Assembly (NCBI RefSeq): GCF_035046485.1
Contig: NC_085136.1
Location: 161,383,963 to 161,447,962 of the forward strand
Origin: Aedes albopictus
Taxonomy: Eukaryota > Arthropoda > Insecta > Diptera > Culicidae
DNA length: 64,000 bases
Reading direction: 5' to 3'
Both the position numbers and the translations under genes were made by a program. Positions within the stretch are counted from its first letter, which is position 1. Each line of letters opens with the position of its first letter. Positions 10,165-19,375 of this stretch are shown here, one piece after another. The notes under the pieces were generated by a model that did no database searches, had not been told where the DNA came from, and saw only the letters and a program-made list of their open reading frames with translations.

Positions 10165-11800
10165 ATGGAAACGAATGACACTGGTGGGAGTTCACCGGAT
10201 CTCGTAATTTCATCCGATGATGAGACAGGCTCTGGTCTGTCAACTATTTCAATAGAACACATTCAGAATTCTGACGCCATGGAAACTGGCGATAATGAAA
10301 ACGATCCAGGGGTTCCCCATGTACGTTGTGTTGTTTCTTCCGGAATCGTTCCAATTAGTTCTTTGGTGAAAGAAACACGGTCCCAGCCCATGGTAAAAAC
10401 TCCCTTGGCTACAAATTTCTCTCAGCCTGGCATTTCTTCTCAGCCCGCTGTATTCTCTTCTATCCCTGGGGGCTCACCGGGTCCCCCGCCAGAAAGTTTA
10501 TCCACCCGGATCTAAGGGTCCCTTTCTGGTTTTCTTTCGGCCCAAACCGAATGGAAAAAAATTAAACAAATTACAAATCGCAAATGATCTGGCAAAATCG
10601 TTTCGCGGAGTTCTGGAGATAGACTCACCCAGCCGCGACAAACTGCGTGTCACAGTAAATGACCCCGATCAGGCGACAAAGATCGCTAACTTTGAGCTCT
10701 TTACGCGGGAATATAAAACATATCTGCCTAGCCTCGAGATAGAGTGCTACGGAGTGGTCACCGAAGATAATTTAACCTGTGCTGCAATCATGTCTGGAGC
10801 TGGTGGGTTCAAAAATCGTGCCGTCCCACTGGTTCCAGTACTTGATGCAGTCCAAATGAATAAGGCACAAACTGACGGCTCAAAACAACCGTCGAATTCT
10901 TTCCGGGTGACCTTTTCCGGCACCGCTCTTCCGAGCGTTCTCGTGGTTGGGCTTCTTCGATTACCTGTTCGCCTCTACGAACCGAAGGTAATGCATTGTG
11001 CAAAATGCCAGCAGTTGGGACACACCGCACTTTACTGTAGCAATAAACCACGTTGCGGTATGTGCGGTGAACAACATGCGGAGGGCTCCTGCAATATGGA
11101 GCCAAAATGTGCCACTTGTGGCGAATCTCCGCCCCACGAGCTCAGTGCATGCCCGAAGTACGTAGAGCGGGAGAAACATTCCATAAACTCCTTAAAACAG
11201 CGGTCAAGGCGATCTTATGCAGAAATGCTGAAAAAGATCGCCCCGACTGCTGTTCCAGTTGCCCAACCTTCTACTAGCACTAATATCTTTGCAACCCTGC
11301 CAGATAACGATCAAGGCTCTGACTCTGAGGATGGTGTAGAGTACACTATAATTGAGACAGGGACGAAAAGAAAGCGAGCTGTTGCAAAACGGCACATGCA
11401 ACAGCGAGCTTCTCAAAACGTTCCTGTTAATCAACCAGCTCGTCAAACACCTCTGATAAAATCAAGAAGTGGCGGGAGCACCAAAAAGGTATCGCCTCCA
11501 GGTTTCAAATTTTCGGCTGGAGATTTTCCGTCACTTCCGGGAGCATCTAAAACCCCAGATGCCCCAGTTTTTCGCCCAGAAAGCCAAAAGACTAGTCAAC
11601 AGGAACGTCGACAAAACCCAGTCGGACTTTCCGGAAAATTGACTCTCTCTGGGATAGTGGATATCATCTTCGAAACGTTTAATATCTCACCCGTAATAAG
11701 AAGTTTGATAAACATGGCACTTCCCTTTGTGACACCTCTTCTGAAGCAACTGGCTTCACAATGGCCGATTCTTGAATCTTTCATATCTTTCGATGGCTAA
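10165..11800 (+). pseudogene. I-clade ORF1, nucleic-acid-binding protein, one frameshift
   Basis: The frame opens at 10165 (METNDTGGSSPDL), runs to a stop at 10515, and continues in the next frame from about 10502 to 11800. The joined product would be about 545 residues. The shift lies in the proline-rich stretch at 10485-10515 and looks like loss of one base. The C-terminal half holds three zinc-knuckle-like motifs at 11000-11150 (CAKCQQLGHTALYC, CGMCGEQHAEGSC and a third starting CATCGE). Such proteins coat LINE RNA in the ribonucleoprotein. The reading frame overlaps ORF2 by 29 bases. A low-complexity acidic N-terminus and a basic region (TKRKRAVAKR) are also visible. Confidence 0.85.
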
Positions 11801-14800
11801 TTTGTCCAGCGAGGTCGGAGATATGATTGAAGTCCTACAGTGGAATTGTAGAAGCCTAATTAAAAATATGGATGCGTTCAAATTTTTAGTTCACAGTACA
11901 CGTTGTGACATATTTGCCCTTAGTGAAACATGGTTAACTTCCGATAAAGACATTTCTTTCCACGATTTTAATATTATTCGTCGTGATCGAGGGGATGGAT
12001 ATGGAGGGGTGATCTTGGGGATCAATAAGCTCCATTCCTTTTATAGAATTGATTTCCCCCCGATGAACGGCACTGAAATAGTTGCATGTCATGTTACTAT
12101 ACAAGGAAAAAGTTTCAGCGTAGCCAGTGTTTATATACCGCCTAGTACAAGAGTATCTCGCAGAGATCTTGCGGAAATATGCTGTGCTATGCCTGCGCCT
12201 TGGTTGATCCTAGGAGATTTTAATGCACACGGAACAGCCTGGGGGTCTCCGAAGGACGACAATCGCGCAACCCTTATATATGACCTCTGTGACTATTTCA
12301 ATTTGACAATTTTGAACTCCGGGGAAGCAACGCGAATTAAACCTCCAGATCCTCCAAGTATGTTAGACCTCTCAATATGTCCGAATTCACTATCATTGGA
12401 TTGCACGTGGATGGTAATTCAGGATCCCCATGGTAGTGATCATCTGCCGATCAAAATTTCAATCACCAACGATTCGTGTCAGGCTCGCCAGATTGACGTC
12501 GCGTATGACCTCACGAAGCATATCGACTGGGGTAAATATGCTGAGTTGGTCTCAGAGGGCGAGCAGTCGGTTGACGTTCTTCCACCGCAGGAAGAGTACC
12601 AATACTTGTCCGGGTTAATCGTCGAAAGTGCTCTACAAGCGCAGCGTAGACCGGTCCCGGGAACTTCGATACGGCGAAGAACCCCCACATTGTGGTGGGA
12701 TGAGGAATGTACCGGAGCCTATCGCGAAAGATCCGCCGCGTTTAAAACATATCGGAAGCGAGGTACACGGGAGAACTACGAGTGGTATTCCTCTCTCGAC
12801 CATAAGTTCGCGAACCTCGTGAAGGCGAAGAAACGTGGTTATTGGAGGAATTTCGTCAACGGTTTATCGCGGGAGACGTCAATGCGAACTCTCTGGACGG
12901 TCGGAAGGAGAATGCGCAACGCGGTATCGGTTAATGAGGATCGAGAAAGCTCGCCTCGATGGATTTTCGATTTCGCAAAGAAAGTCTGTCCGGATTCGGT
13001 CCAAGTACAAGCGAATTTTCGTCGTTATCCACCCGAAAGGAATGCAATGGATTCACCCTTTTCGATGCTAGAATTCTCACTCGCGCTTCTGTCATGTAAC
13101 AACTCTGCCCCAGGAATGGATAGAATTAAGTTCAACTTGCTTAAAAACCTCCCAGACGTCGCAAAGAGGCGCTTGTTGAATTTGTTCAATCTATTCTTGG
13201 AGAGCAACACTGTTCCGGATGACTGGAGACGAGTGAGGGTTATTGCCATTCAAAAGCCCGGGAAGCCCACGTCGGATCACAACTCGTACCGTCCAATTGC
13301 GATGTTGTCGTGCTTACGGAAGCTGCTAGAGAAGATGATTCTCCATCGGCTTGACAAATGGGTTGAATCGAATGGCCTTCTTTCAGATACTCAATTCGGT
13401 TTCCGCAGAGGCAAGGGAACGAGCGATTGTCTGGCGCTGCTTTCTACAGAAATTCAACTGGCCTACGCTCAAAAAGAGCAAATGGGCTCAGTATTTTTGG
13501 ATATTAAGGGGGCTTTTGATGCCGTTTGCGTTGATGTCCTTTCAGACAAACTCCACGAGTGTGGGCTTTCTCCGATTTTAAACAACTATTTGTACAACTT
13601 GTTGTCTGAGAAGCACATGTTTTTCTCTCATGGAACCTCGGCAACTTCACGAATTAGTTACATGGGTCTCCCCCAGGGCTCATGCTTAAGCCCCCTTCTT
13701 TACAATTTTTACGTCAGAGATATCGACGAATGTCTCGTGGAAAATTGCACGCTACGACAGCTTGCGGACGACGCCGTGGTCTCTATCACCGGACCAGAGG
13801 CGGAAGATCTGCAAGGACCACTGCAAGATACCTTAGACAATTTGTCTGCTTGGGCTGTAAAGCTGGGTATCGAATTCTCTCCGGAGAAAACTGAGTTAGT
13901 TGTCTTTTCTAGGAAGCGTGATCCAGCAGATCTAGAGCTTCAATTTTTGGGTAGGGAACTCACTCAAAGTCTTTCACATATGTATCTGGGGGTCTGGTTC
14001 GACTCTAAAGGCACCTGGGGAAAGCACATTAATTATCTGTATCAGAAGTGCCAACAACGAATCAACTTCATGCGTACACTTACCGGAACATGGTGGGGAG
14101 CCCACCCGGAAGATCTGATAAAGCTTTATCGTACAACGATACAGTCGGTTCTCGAATACGGTAGCTTTTGCTTTCAGTCCGCCGCGAAAACACACATACT
14201 GAAGCTAGAGCGTATCCAGTATCGCTGTCTTCGGATCGCGTTAGGCTGCATGAACTCGACGCACACAATGAGTTTGGAGGTACTAGCAGCAGTACTCCCT
14301 TTATCAGATCGTTTCGTGGAACTGTCGTTAAGGTTCCTCATCCGCTGTGAGGTGCTGAATCCATTGGTAATTGAAAACTTTGAGAAGCTGATCGAACGAA
14401 TTCATCAAACAAAGTTTATGACAGTGTACTACTCGTACATGACTCTGGAGGTTCATCCTTCTTCGAATGTTCTCAACCGTGATTGCTTCCCAGACTTCTC
14501 CAATTCCACTATAGTTTTTGATCTGTCCATGTTGCAAGAAATCCGTGGAATTCCAGATCCGCTCCGATCGGAGCACATCCCTAAAATGTTTGCAAACAAG
14601 TTTGGCCAAGTCAGTTGCGACAGAAGGTTTTTCACTGACGGGTCAAAAACAAATGATTCCACTGGATTTGGTGTATTTAATGAGCTTCATAGCGCCGCCC
14701 ATAAACTTCAAAGTCCTTGCTCAGTATACATCGCAGAATTGGCGGCTATACACTACGCATTAGAGCGAATTGCCTCTCTTCCCTCTGATCAATATTTCAT

Positions 14801-15476
14801 TTTTACGGATAGTCTCAGCTCAATTGAGGCTATTCGCTCAATGAGGCCGGTGAAGCACTCCCCGTATTTCCTGAGCGAAATTCGATCAATTCTGAGTGCT
14901 TTATCGCATCAAGCATATAACATCACTTTGGTTTGGGTCCCTTCACATTGCTCGATCCCGGGCAATGAGAAAGCGGACTCACTCGCCAAAGTGGGCGCTA
15001 TGGAAGGCGATATTTATGACCGTCATATCGCTTTCAATGAATTTTTTTCGATTGCTCGTCAGCATGCCTTGGTTAGTTGGCAACAAAAATGGGATGCAGG
15101 AGAGTTGGGCAGGTGGTTACACTCAATTCTCCCACAGGTATCGAAGACGGCGTGGTTCAAGGGGTTGGATATGGGTCGAGATTTTATCAAGATAATGTGT
15201 CGACTTATGTCCAATCACTACTCTCTGGGCTCGCATTTCTATCGAATAGGGCTCACAGATAGCAATCGTTGTAGCTGTGGTGCAGGCTATCAAGATATCA
15301 ACCATGTTGTGTGGGAATGTCCCGAATACGGTATTGCCAGATCCGATTTATGTGCATCCCTCAGGGCCCGAGGGAAACCAGAAAAGGAAGACATTAGAGA
15401 TGTGTTGGGTAAACTTGATCTTGAGTATATGAAGCTTGTGTACGACTTCTTGAAGCAAGCTGAAGTCTTCGTCTGA
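11772..15476 (+). CDS. I-clade ORF2: endonuclease, reverse transcriptase, RNase H
   Basis: An uninterrupted 1234-codon frame. The N-terminus (to about residue 235) is an APE-type endonuclease, with QWNCRSL near 23-29, SETWL near 51, GDFNAHG near 148 and SDHLP near 222; it nicks target DNA. Reverse transcriptase spans about 470-740, with a GLPQGSCLSPLLYN block and the catalytic LADD near 663 (LADD rather than the more usual FADD). RNase H spans about 948-1075, with FTDGS, an internal glutamate, FTDS and HCSIPGNEKADSLA. A Cys/His cluster near 1166-1182 (CSCG...H...C) closes the protein. The first ATG overlaps ORF1; an alternative start is Met-18, just before the endonuclease. All catalytic motifs that I can check are present, so this copy may still encode active enzyme. 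Confidence 0.95.
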   Translation: MNLSYLSMANLSSEVGDMIEVLQWNCRSLIKNMDAFKFLVHSTRCDIFALSETWLTSDKDISFHDFNIIRRDRGDGYGGVILGINKLHSFYRIDFPPMNGTEIVACHVTIQGKSFSVASVYIPPSTRVSRRDLAEICCAMPAPWLILGDFNAHGTAWGSPKDDNRATLIYDLCDYFNLTILNSGEATRIKPPDPPSMLDLSICPNSLSLDCTWMVIQDPHGSDHLPIKISITNDSCQARQIDVAYDLTKHIDWGKYAELVSEGEQSVDVLPPQEEYQYLSGLIVESALQAQRRPVPGTSIRRRTPTLWWDEECTGAYRERSAAFKTYRKRGTRENYEWYSSLDHKFANLVKAKKRGYWRNFVNGLSRETSMRTLWTVGRRMRNAVSVNEDRESSPRWIFDFAKKVCPDSVQVQANFRRYPPERNAMDSPFSMLEFSLALLSCNNSAPGMDRIKFNLLKNLPDVAKRRLLNLFNLFLESNTVPDDWRRVRVIAIQKPGKPTSDHNSYRPIAMLSCLRKLLEKMILHRLDKWVESNGLLSDTQFGFRRGKGTSDCLALLSTEIQLAYAQKEQMGSVFLDIKGAFDAVCVDVLSDKLHECGLSPILNNYLYNLLSEKHMFFSHGTSATSRISYMGLPQGSCLSPLLYNFYVRDIDECLVENCTLRQLADDAVVSITGPEAEDLQGPLQDTLDNLSAWAVKLGIEFSPEKTELVVFSRKRDPADLELQFLGRELTQSLSHMYLGVWFDSKGTWGKHINYLYQKCQQRINFMRTLTGTWWGAHPEDLIKLYRTTIQSVLEYGSFCFQSAAKTHILKLERIQYRCLRIALGCMNSTHTMSLEVLAAVLPLSDRFVELSLRFLIRCEVLNPLVIENFEKLIERIHQTKFMTVYYSYMTLEVHPSSNVLNRDCFPDFSNSTIVFDLSMLQEIRGIPDPLRSEHIPKMFANKFGQVSCDRRFFTDGSKTNDSTGFGVFNELHSAAHKLQSPCSVYIAELAAIHYALERIASLPSDQYFIFTDSLSSIEAIRSMRPVKHSPYFLSEIRSILSALSHQAYNITLVWVPSHCSIPGNEKADSLAKVGAMEGDIYDRHIAFNEFFSIARQHALVSWQQKWDAGELGRWLHSILPQVSKTAWFKGLDMGRDFIKIMCRLMSNHYSLGSHFYRIGLTDSNRCSCGAGYQDINHVVWECPEYGIARSDLCASLRARGKPEKEDIRDVLGKLDLEYMKLVYDFLKQAEVFV

Positions 15477-15561
15477 TATCCCCGTCTTGTTGTTCCACTT
15501 GTCCACCTCGTGTCTTTATTTGATATCCCAGTCTTGTTGCTCCACTTGTCCACCTCGTGTC
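15475..15561 (+). repeat. 47-bp tandem duplication in the LINE 3' UTR
   Basis: Two copies of a unit starting GATATCCC and containing CCACTTGTCCACCTCGTGTC, 47 bp apart, differ at a few positions. They start at the ORF2 stop. The rest of the 3' UTR is unremarkable and ends AATAAATGTTTAAGT followed by A11. Confidence 0.8.
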
Positions 15562-15954
15562 CCTTCGAAAATCGTCTGTATGTATCGTTACAGGTTGTAT
15601 GTCCACTCTACGTTTGACCAGCAGCAATACGCCACACCAAGCTGCCACGTGTCAATGAAAAGCCCCATTACCCTATCCTTTCCTCAAATATTTTTGTTCC
15701 CCCTAACCTCGACCAAACCGCGAGTTTTTCGGTTTCCCAAAACTAACATAGTTTATAAGACAAAAACATGAAATTGTAAATAATTTTAACTGGATTCGGC
15801 TCCGTTATGCCTGTTGGCGCATGAGCCTTAAATAAATGTTTAAGTAAAAAAAAAAACATTCATCATTGAGATCTGAAGAATTCAATTTGACTTTGAGCCA
15901 TTGTTTTCTTCTAAACCATAGAGGGATAATCTGTAAACAGACACCCTAAGAATA

Positions 15955-18300
15955 GGGTAGTGTGGGGCTGAGGCCGTCTTTTACAACAATAGTAAAAGCC
16001 AGGACTACTCTCTCCTCGTACCCAATAAACCATTCATATGTTCGACAAACCCTACATCTCTCCGGAAACACCAAGAAGGTATTGCTTCAGAGAGGGGCTA
16101 GTGCACATCGCACCCTCAAGGTTAGCTGCGTAGCCTGCGTAGCTGCGTAGCAACGAACATCGATGACTCGCTCTGGAGAGTCCATCACAGTAACATGCTG
16201 GCGCTTAGCCAGTTTCCCGAGTGGTCCTCGCCTCTCCCTTTGTCCTCGGAAGGCGGGCAGGGTCAACCCCGCCCGCGCACAACTGCTTTGCAGACATCAG
16301 GCCCTATCAGCTGCACCAGACGGTTGCTGACAGCAGAGTCTCCACCTGCCGCGACCCTTGCCGGGGACCCCTTTCCAACCGCGGGCTCGGATCCAACCCA
16401 GTAGACTGACGCCACGACAGCACCGCTACCGGAACTTCCTCTCCGCGGCCACTTAATCGCTGTAAGGGTCGGTCTCGACCGCAGGGCACCGGTATGACCT
16501 ACGAAGCCGACTCCGAACCCCTGGACCACCTCTTGTACTGCATCTGGACTAGCCATTCTCCGAGTCCACGCGCCACCTCCTCTGTAGCTCCCAGACGATA
16601 TAGGTGAGAGCCGTTGAAACGGCGTTCCAGCCAAACTCATCCCTACACATCCTCTGGACCAAGTTGTCCGGAGTTGTGTCCTCCCCGCATGTGGCAAGCA
16701 TGTGGTCACGCATTATGCGAAAACGCGGGCACACGAACAAAACGTGTTGCGCCGTTTCCTCTAAACCATTTCACACTGAGCATTCGGGAGAATCCGCATG
16801 CTCGAAACGGTGTTGATACTGTTGGAAGCAACCATGACCTGTAAGAACCTGTGTCAGGTGGAATGTAACTTCCCCATGGCGCCTATTAATCCAACTATCT
16901 ACCCTCGGTATCATCCTATGGGTCCACCTTCCTTTGGTGGAACCGTCCCACGTGCGCTGCCATTTGACCATAGAGGCCATCCTGGCAGTCCTGCGTATGC
17001 CTCTTGTGCCGCGCATTTCAAAGCACTCCATGTCCTCACTGATAAGAATGCTGATAGGCACCATACCAGTAATGACACAGAGAGCGTCGTGTGACACGGT
17101 ACGGTACGCACTCGCAACCCTCAGGCACATAAATCTGTAAATACTTTCCAGCTTCCGTCGGTAGCATTCAGTACTTAGTGCGGTACCCCACGCCGAACCG
17201 CCATACCTAAGTATGGACGTAGAAACACTAGCCAGAAGCTTGCGCTTACTGGCGTACACCGCAGAGCTATTGAACATTATCCGAGACAGTGCCGCAATAG
17301 CTGTGGATGCTCTTTTACAGGCATAATCGACGTGGCTACCGAAGGTAAGCTCATCGTCGATCATCACGCCCAAGTGTTTGACAGAGCGCTTAGACATGAT
17401 AGTGCACTCTCCTACACTGATCTCCGTTTGCTGCGCCGATTGCATGTTGTTAACAACCGTCACCTCTGTCTTGTGGTGAGCCAACTCCAGTTTCCTGGAC
17501 CGCATCCACGCCTCCACAACCTTGATCGAGTGGTTGGTAGTCAACTTTACCTCCTCGATCGTTTCACCGTAGACTTCGAGCGTAATATCGTCGGCAAATC
17601 CGACAATCACCACTCCCACTGGGTACTCTAAACTCAACACCTCGTCGTACATGACATTCCATAACACCGGACCCAGGATGGAACCTTGTGGGACTCCTGA
17701 GGTTATGTGAAAGCACTTCCAACCCACCTCCGTGTCGTAAACTAGTACACGATTCTGAAAGTAGCTTTCGAAAATCTTGTACAGGTACCCAGATATCCTC
17801 AGACGCAAGAGCGCATCGGCAATAGCAGACCAGCTGGCGCTACTAAACGCATTTCTTACATCCAGAGTCACTACCGCACAAAAACGAATTCCCCTCCTCT
17901 TTGGCTCGAGTGCTTTCTCGCCGGTTTTTGTAACCGAAAAGATAGCGTCTACGGTGGACCTCCCCTTCCAGAAGCCGTACTGGTTGCTCGAGAGACCATT
18001 TTCGCCCTCGGTGAACCTCAACATTCTATTGAGGATGATCTTTTCGAGCACCTTCCCCGCCATGTCAATTAGTGCGTGGCATTAGTACCAGGCTCTGCCT
18101 CTTCCAAGCTTCTGGGAAAACTCCCTGGCCAGGCATTTCTGCATAGCAGACCTGAACATCTCCGGAGCCTCTGCAATATCTACTTTTAAGGCCAGGTTCA
18201 CAACTCCGTCCGGATCTGGGGTCTTACCTACGCTAAGGGACTTAGCTATCCCCGCAAGTTCCACATCGGTGATCTCCTTATCGCCAGCCCCCCCTAGACA
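15955..18300 (-). mobile_element. R1-clade LINE relic, 5'-truncated
   Basis: On the minus strand the relic reads from a palm-domain RT start near 18300 through a C-terminal zinc-type region to about 16549. It then continues into a putative 3' UTR ending near 15955. Endonuclease and ORF1 are missing. A second, shorter copy of its RT start lies at 26434-26779 in the same orientation and with the same downstream neighbour, so the two come from one duplicated block. The 3' boundary is approximate. Confidence 0.75.
16549..18295 (-). pseudogene. R1-clade reverse transcriptase remnant
   Basis: The main open part (16771-18063) carries KVLEKIILNR, the SSNQYGFWKGRST block, GVPQGSILGP and the catalytic FADD. 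The frame meets a TGA at 16771-16773, inside the C-terminal zinc region (DSPECSV then stop). It continues in the same frame to 16549 with ETAQHVLFVCPRF, so one nonsense change cut it. Upstream, 18082-18295 encodes ITDVELAGIAKSLSVGK, shifted and separated from the rest by a deletion that removed the segment before AGKVLEK. It cannot make a working enzyme. Family: R1-clade, by the GVPQGSILGP/FADD spacing and the C-terminal CCHC form. Confidence 0.85.
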
Positions 18301-18754
18301 ACCAGAACTCGCATAAAAATGCATAGATTTCATCATATTATCGCTAGCATACCTCACAATTACATAAATATAAACCCTAAGTACAACCAAAGTGTGAAAT
18401 TAATCGCAATTAACGACATTTAAATGCTCCTTTGGGATGCACAAAACAGATTCGCAAAACTGCACCAGCAAACTCGCAAAATCACTTTCGAAATCGCATA
18501 TTGTGATTTTTGCGACTTTCATCTTGTTATGGCATAAGTGTGTCATTTAATTTGAACAAATGCATGAGCAAATTTGTTTACGTATACATGCGTACATAAC
18601 AAAGATAACAAGTCGCTGTAGGGATTCATTGTAAAAGTGCAAAAACAATGTGGTTGTGAATTATTTGTGAAAATGAATTTATCACAGCCATTTGAGTGCC
18701 CGTGGGGTTCTAATTTCGAAGAGTTCAACCTGACCCAAGAAGGAAGAAAAGTAC

Positions 18755-18797
18755 TGGAGGGCTGAAAGTCTCTTTAATAAAGACAAATCAATCAATC
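18755..18797 (+). mobile_element. 43-bp LINE 3'-tail insertion
   Basis: Relative to copy 2 of the duplication, copy 1 has an extra TGGAGGGCTGAAAGTCTC...AATCAATCAATC. It is flanked by AAGAAAAGTAC on both sides (18744-18754 and 18798-18808), an 11-bp target duplication. The (CAAT)n ending with an AATAAAGA word is typical of a LINE 3' terminus. It is an extremely 5'-truncated insertion, proven by the empty site at about 27590. Confidence 0.85.
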
Positions 18798-18911
18798 AAG
18801 AAAAGTACAAACTTGCAGTACAACAGCGGGTAGTTGTTCCGTACTCGGATACCACAGGTAGGTAGTAAGTTTTTAGGAGAAACGAAAGAAACGAGTCCAC
18901 CGTAGTAAAAA

Positions 18912-19268
18912 ATGGCAGCACGGAGAGACTGTGAGAAAGCTCAAGCACAGGAAAGTATGCACAGAAACGATATGCGGAAGTTTTATGCAACTGTCAATGA
19001 TGCGCGGCACAAGACTGCGCCGATGTTCGCCATGCGCAATGATCGTTAAAAAAATTTGCTGACAGACAAAACAATGGTGGCAGCCAGGTGGAAAAATCAC
19101 TTTGAAGATTTGTTGGATGGTAGCAGTGGAGGATCAGCTGGGAACATGATTGTCATAATGGATGATGGCCAAGCAGTGGAACCACCAACACATGATGAGG
19201 TTAAGAAGGCCCTTAAGGAACTAACAAACAGCAAGTCTCTTCTTAGAAGGACGAGATCTCGGTCTTAA
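18912..19268 (+). pseudogene. RTE-type LINE relic, copy 1
   Basis: The reading goes MAARRDCEKAQAQ...KFYATVNDARHKTAP...NDR, a stop, then LLTDKTMVAARWKNHFEDLL and DEVKKALKELTNSKS. It then shifts into RTRSRS and a stop. This is the linker between endonuclease and reverse transcriptase in RTE-type LINEs (JAM1-like in mosquitoes, from memory). The same stop and the same shift occur in copy 2, so the element was dead before the block was duplicated. It breaks off at 19268. Confidence 0.8.
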
Positions 19269-19375
19269 GGCGAAACTGGAAGCAATTCCTCACTTTTTGG
19301 TTTTTGATTTTTTTATTAAATAACGAAGCAATATTTTCAAAATCGGTTTACGTACACATGTAGAGTATGGATCAA

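Larger units (their letters stand above)
8130..15854 (+). mobile_element. Nearly complete I-clade LINE (MosquI-like), 7.7 kb
   Basis: The insert lies between two copies of AACATTCATCATT (8117-8129 and 15855-15867), a 13-bp target duplication. Without the insert, the flanks join into an uninterrupted arm of the older inverted-repeat element. Layout: ~2-kb 5' UTR (including an 844-bp MITE), ORF1 with zinc knuckles, ORF2 with endonuclease, reverse transcriptase and RNase H, 3' UTR and an A-rich tail. RNase H downstream of RT with three CCHC-type motifs in ORF1 is the pattern of the I clade. The family name is from memory of mosquito I elements and is tentative. One frameshift in ORF1 is the only coding lesion I see. 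Confidence 0.9.
3372..15903. mobile_element. Old inverted-repeat element, split by later insertions
   Basis: The left arm (3372-3512) starts TCAAAGTCAAATTGAATTC. It continues through a GATGAATGTTGCCGAAGAC phrase to CCCAAGCAACCAAAAGTTCG. The right arm carries the reverse complement in two pieces, 7936-8129 and 15868-15903, separated by the I-clade LINE. After removing the LINE, the hAT-like element and the LTR element, the ancestral unit is about 1.7 kb. Its interior is rich in GTTC/GAAC words and has no surviving open frame. I could not find a clear target duplication. It is best called a foldback-like DNA element, and the superfamily is unknown. Confidence 0.55.
18296..19268. repeat. Segmental duplication, copy 1 (partner 26779-28065)
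   Basis: The block starts with GACAACC-AACTCGCATAAAA after a C-run, contains a hairpin CGCAAAATCAC/GTGATTTTTGCG near 18474-18512, and ends at GATCTCGGTCTTAAG. The partner repeats it with scattered substitutions and several indels. Beyond 19268 the copies diverge completely. The R1 remnant on the left is part of the same duplicated unit. Confidence 0.85.
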
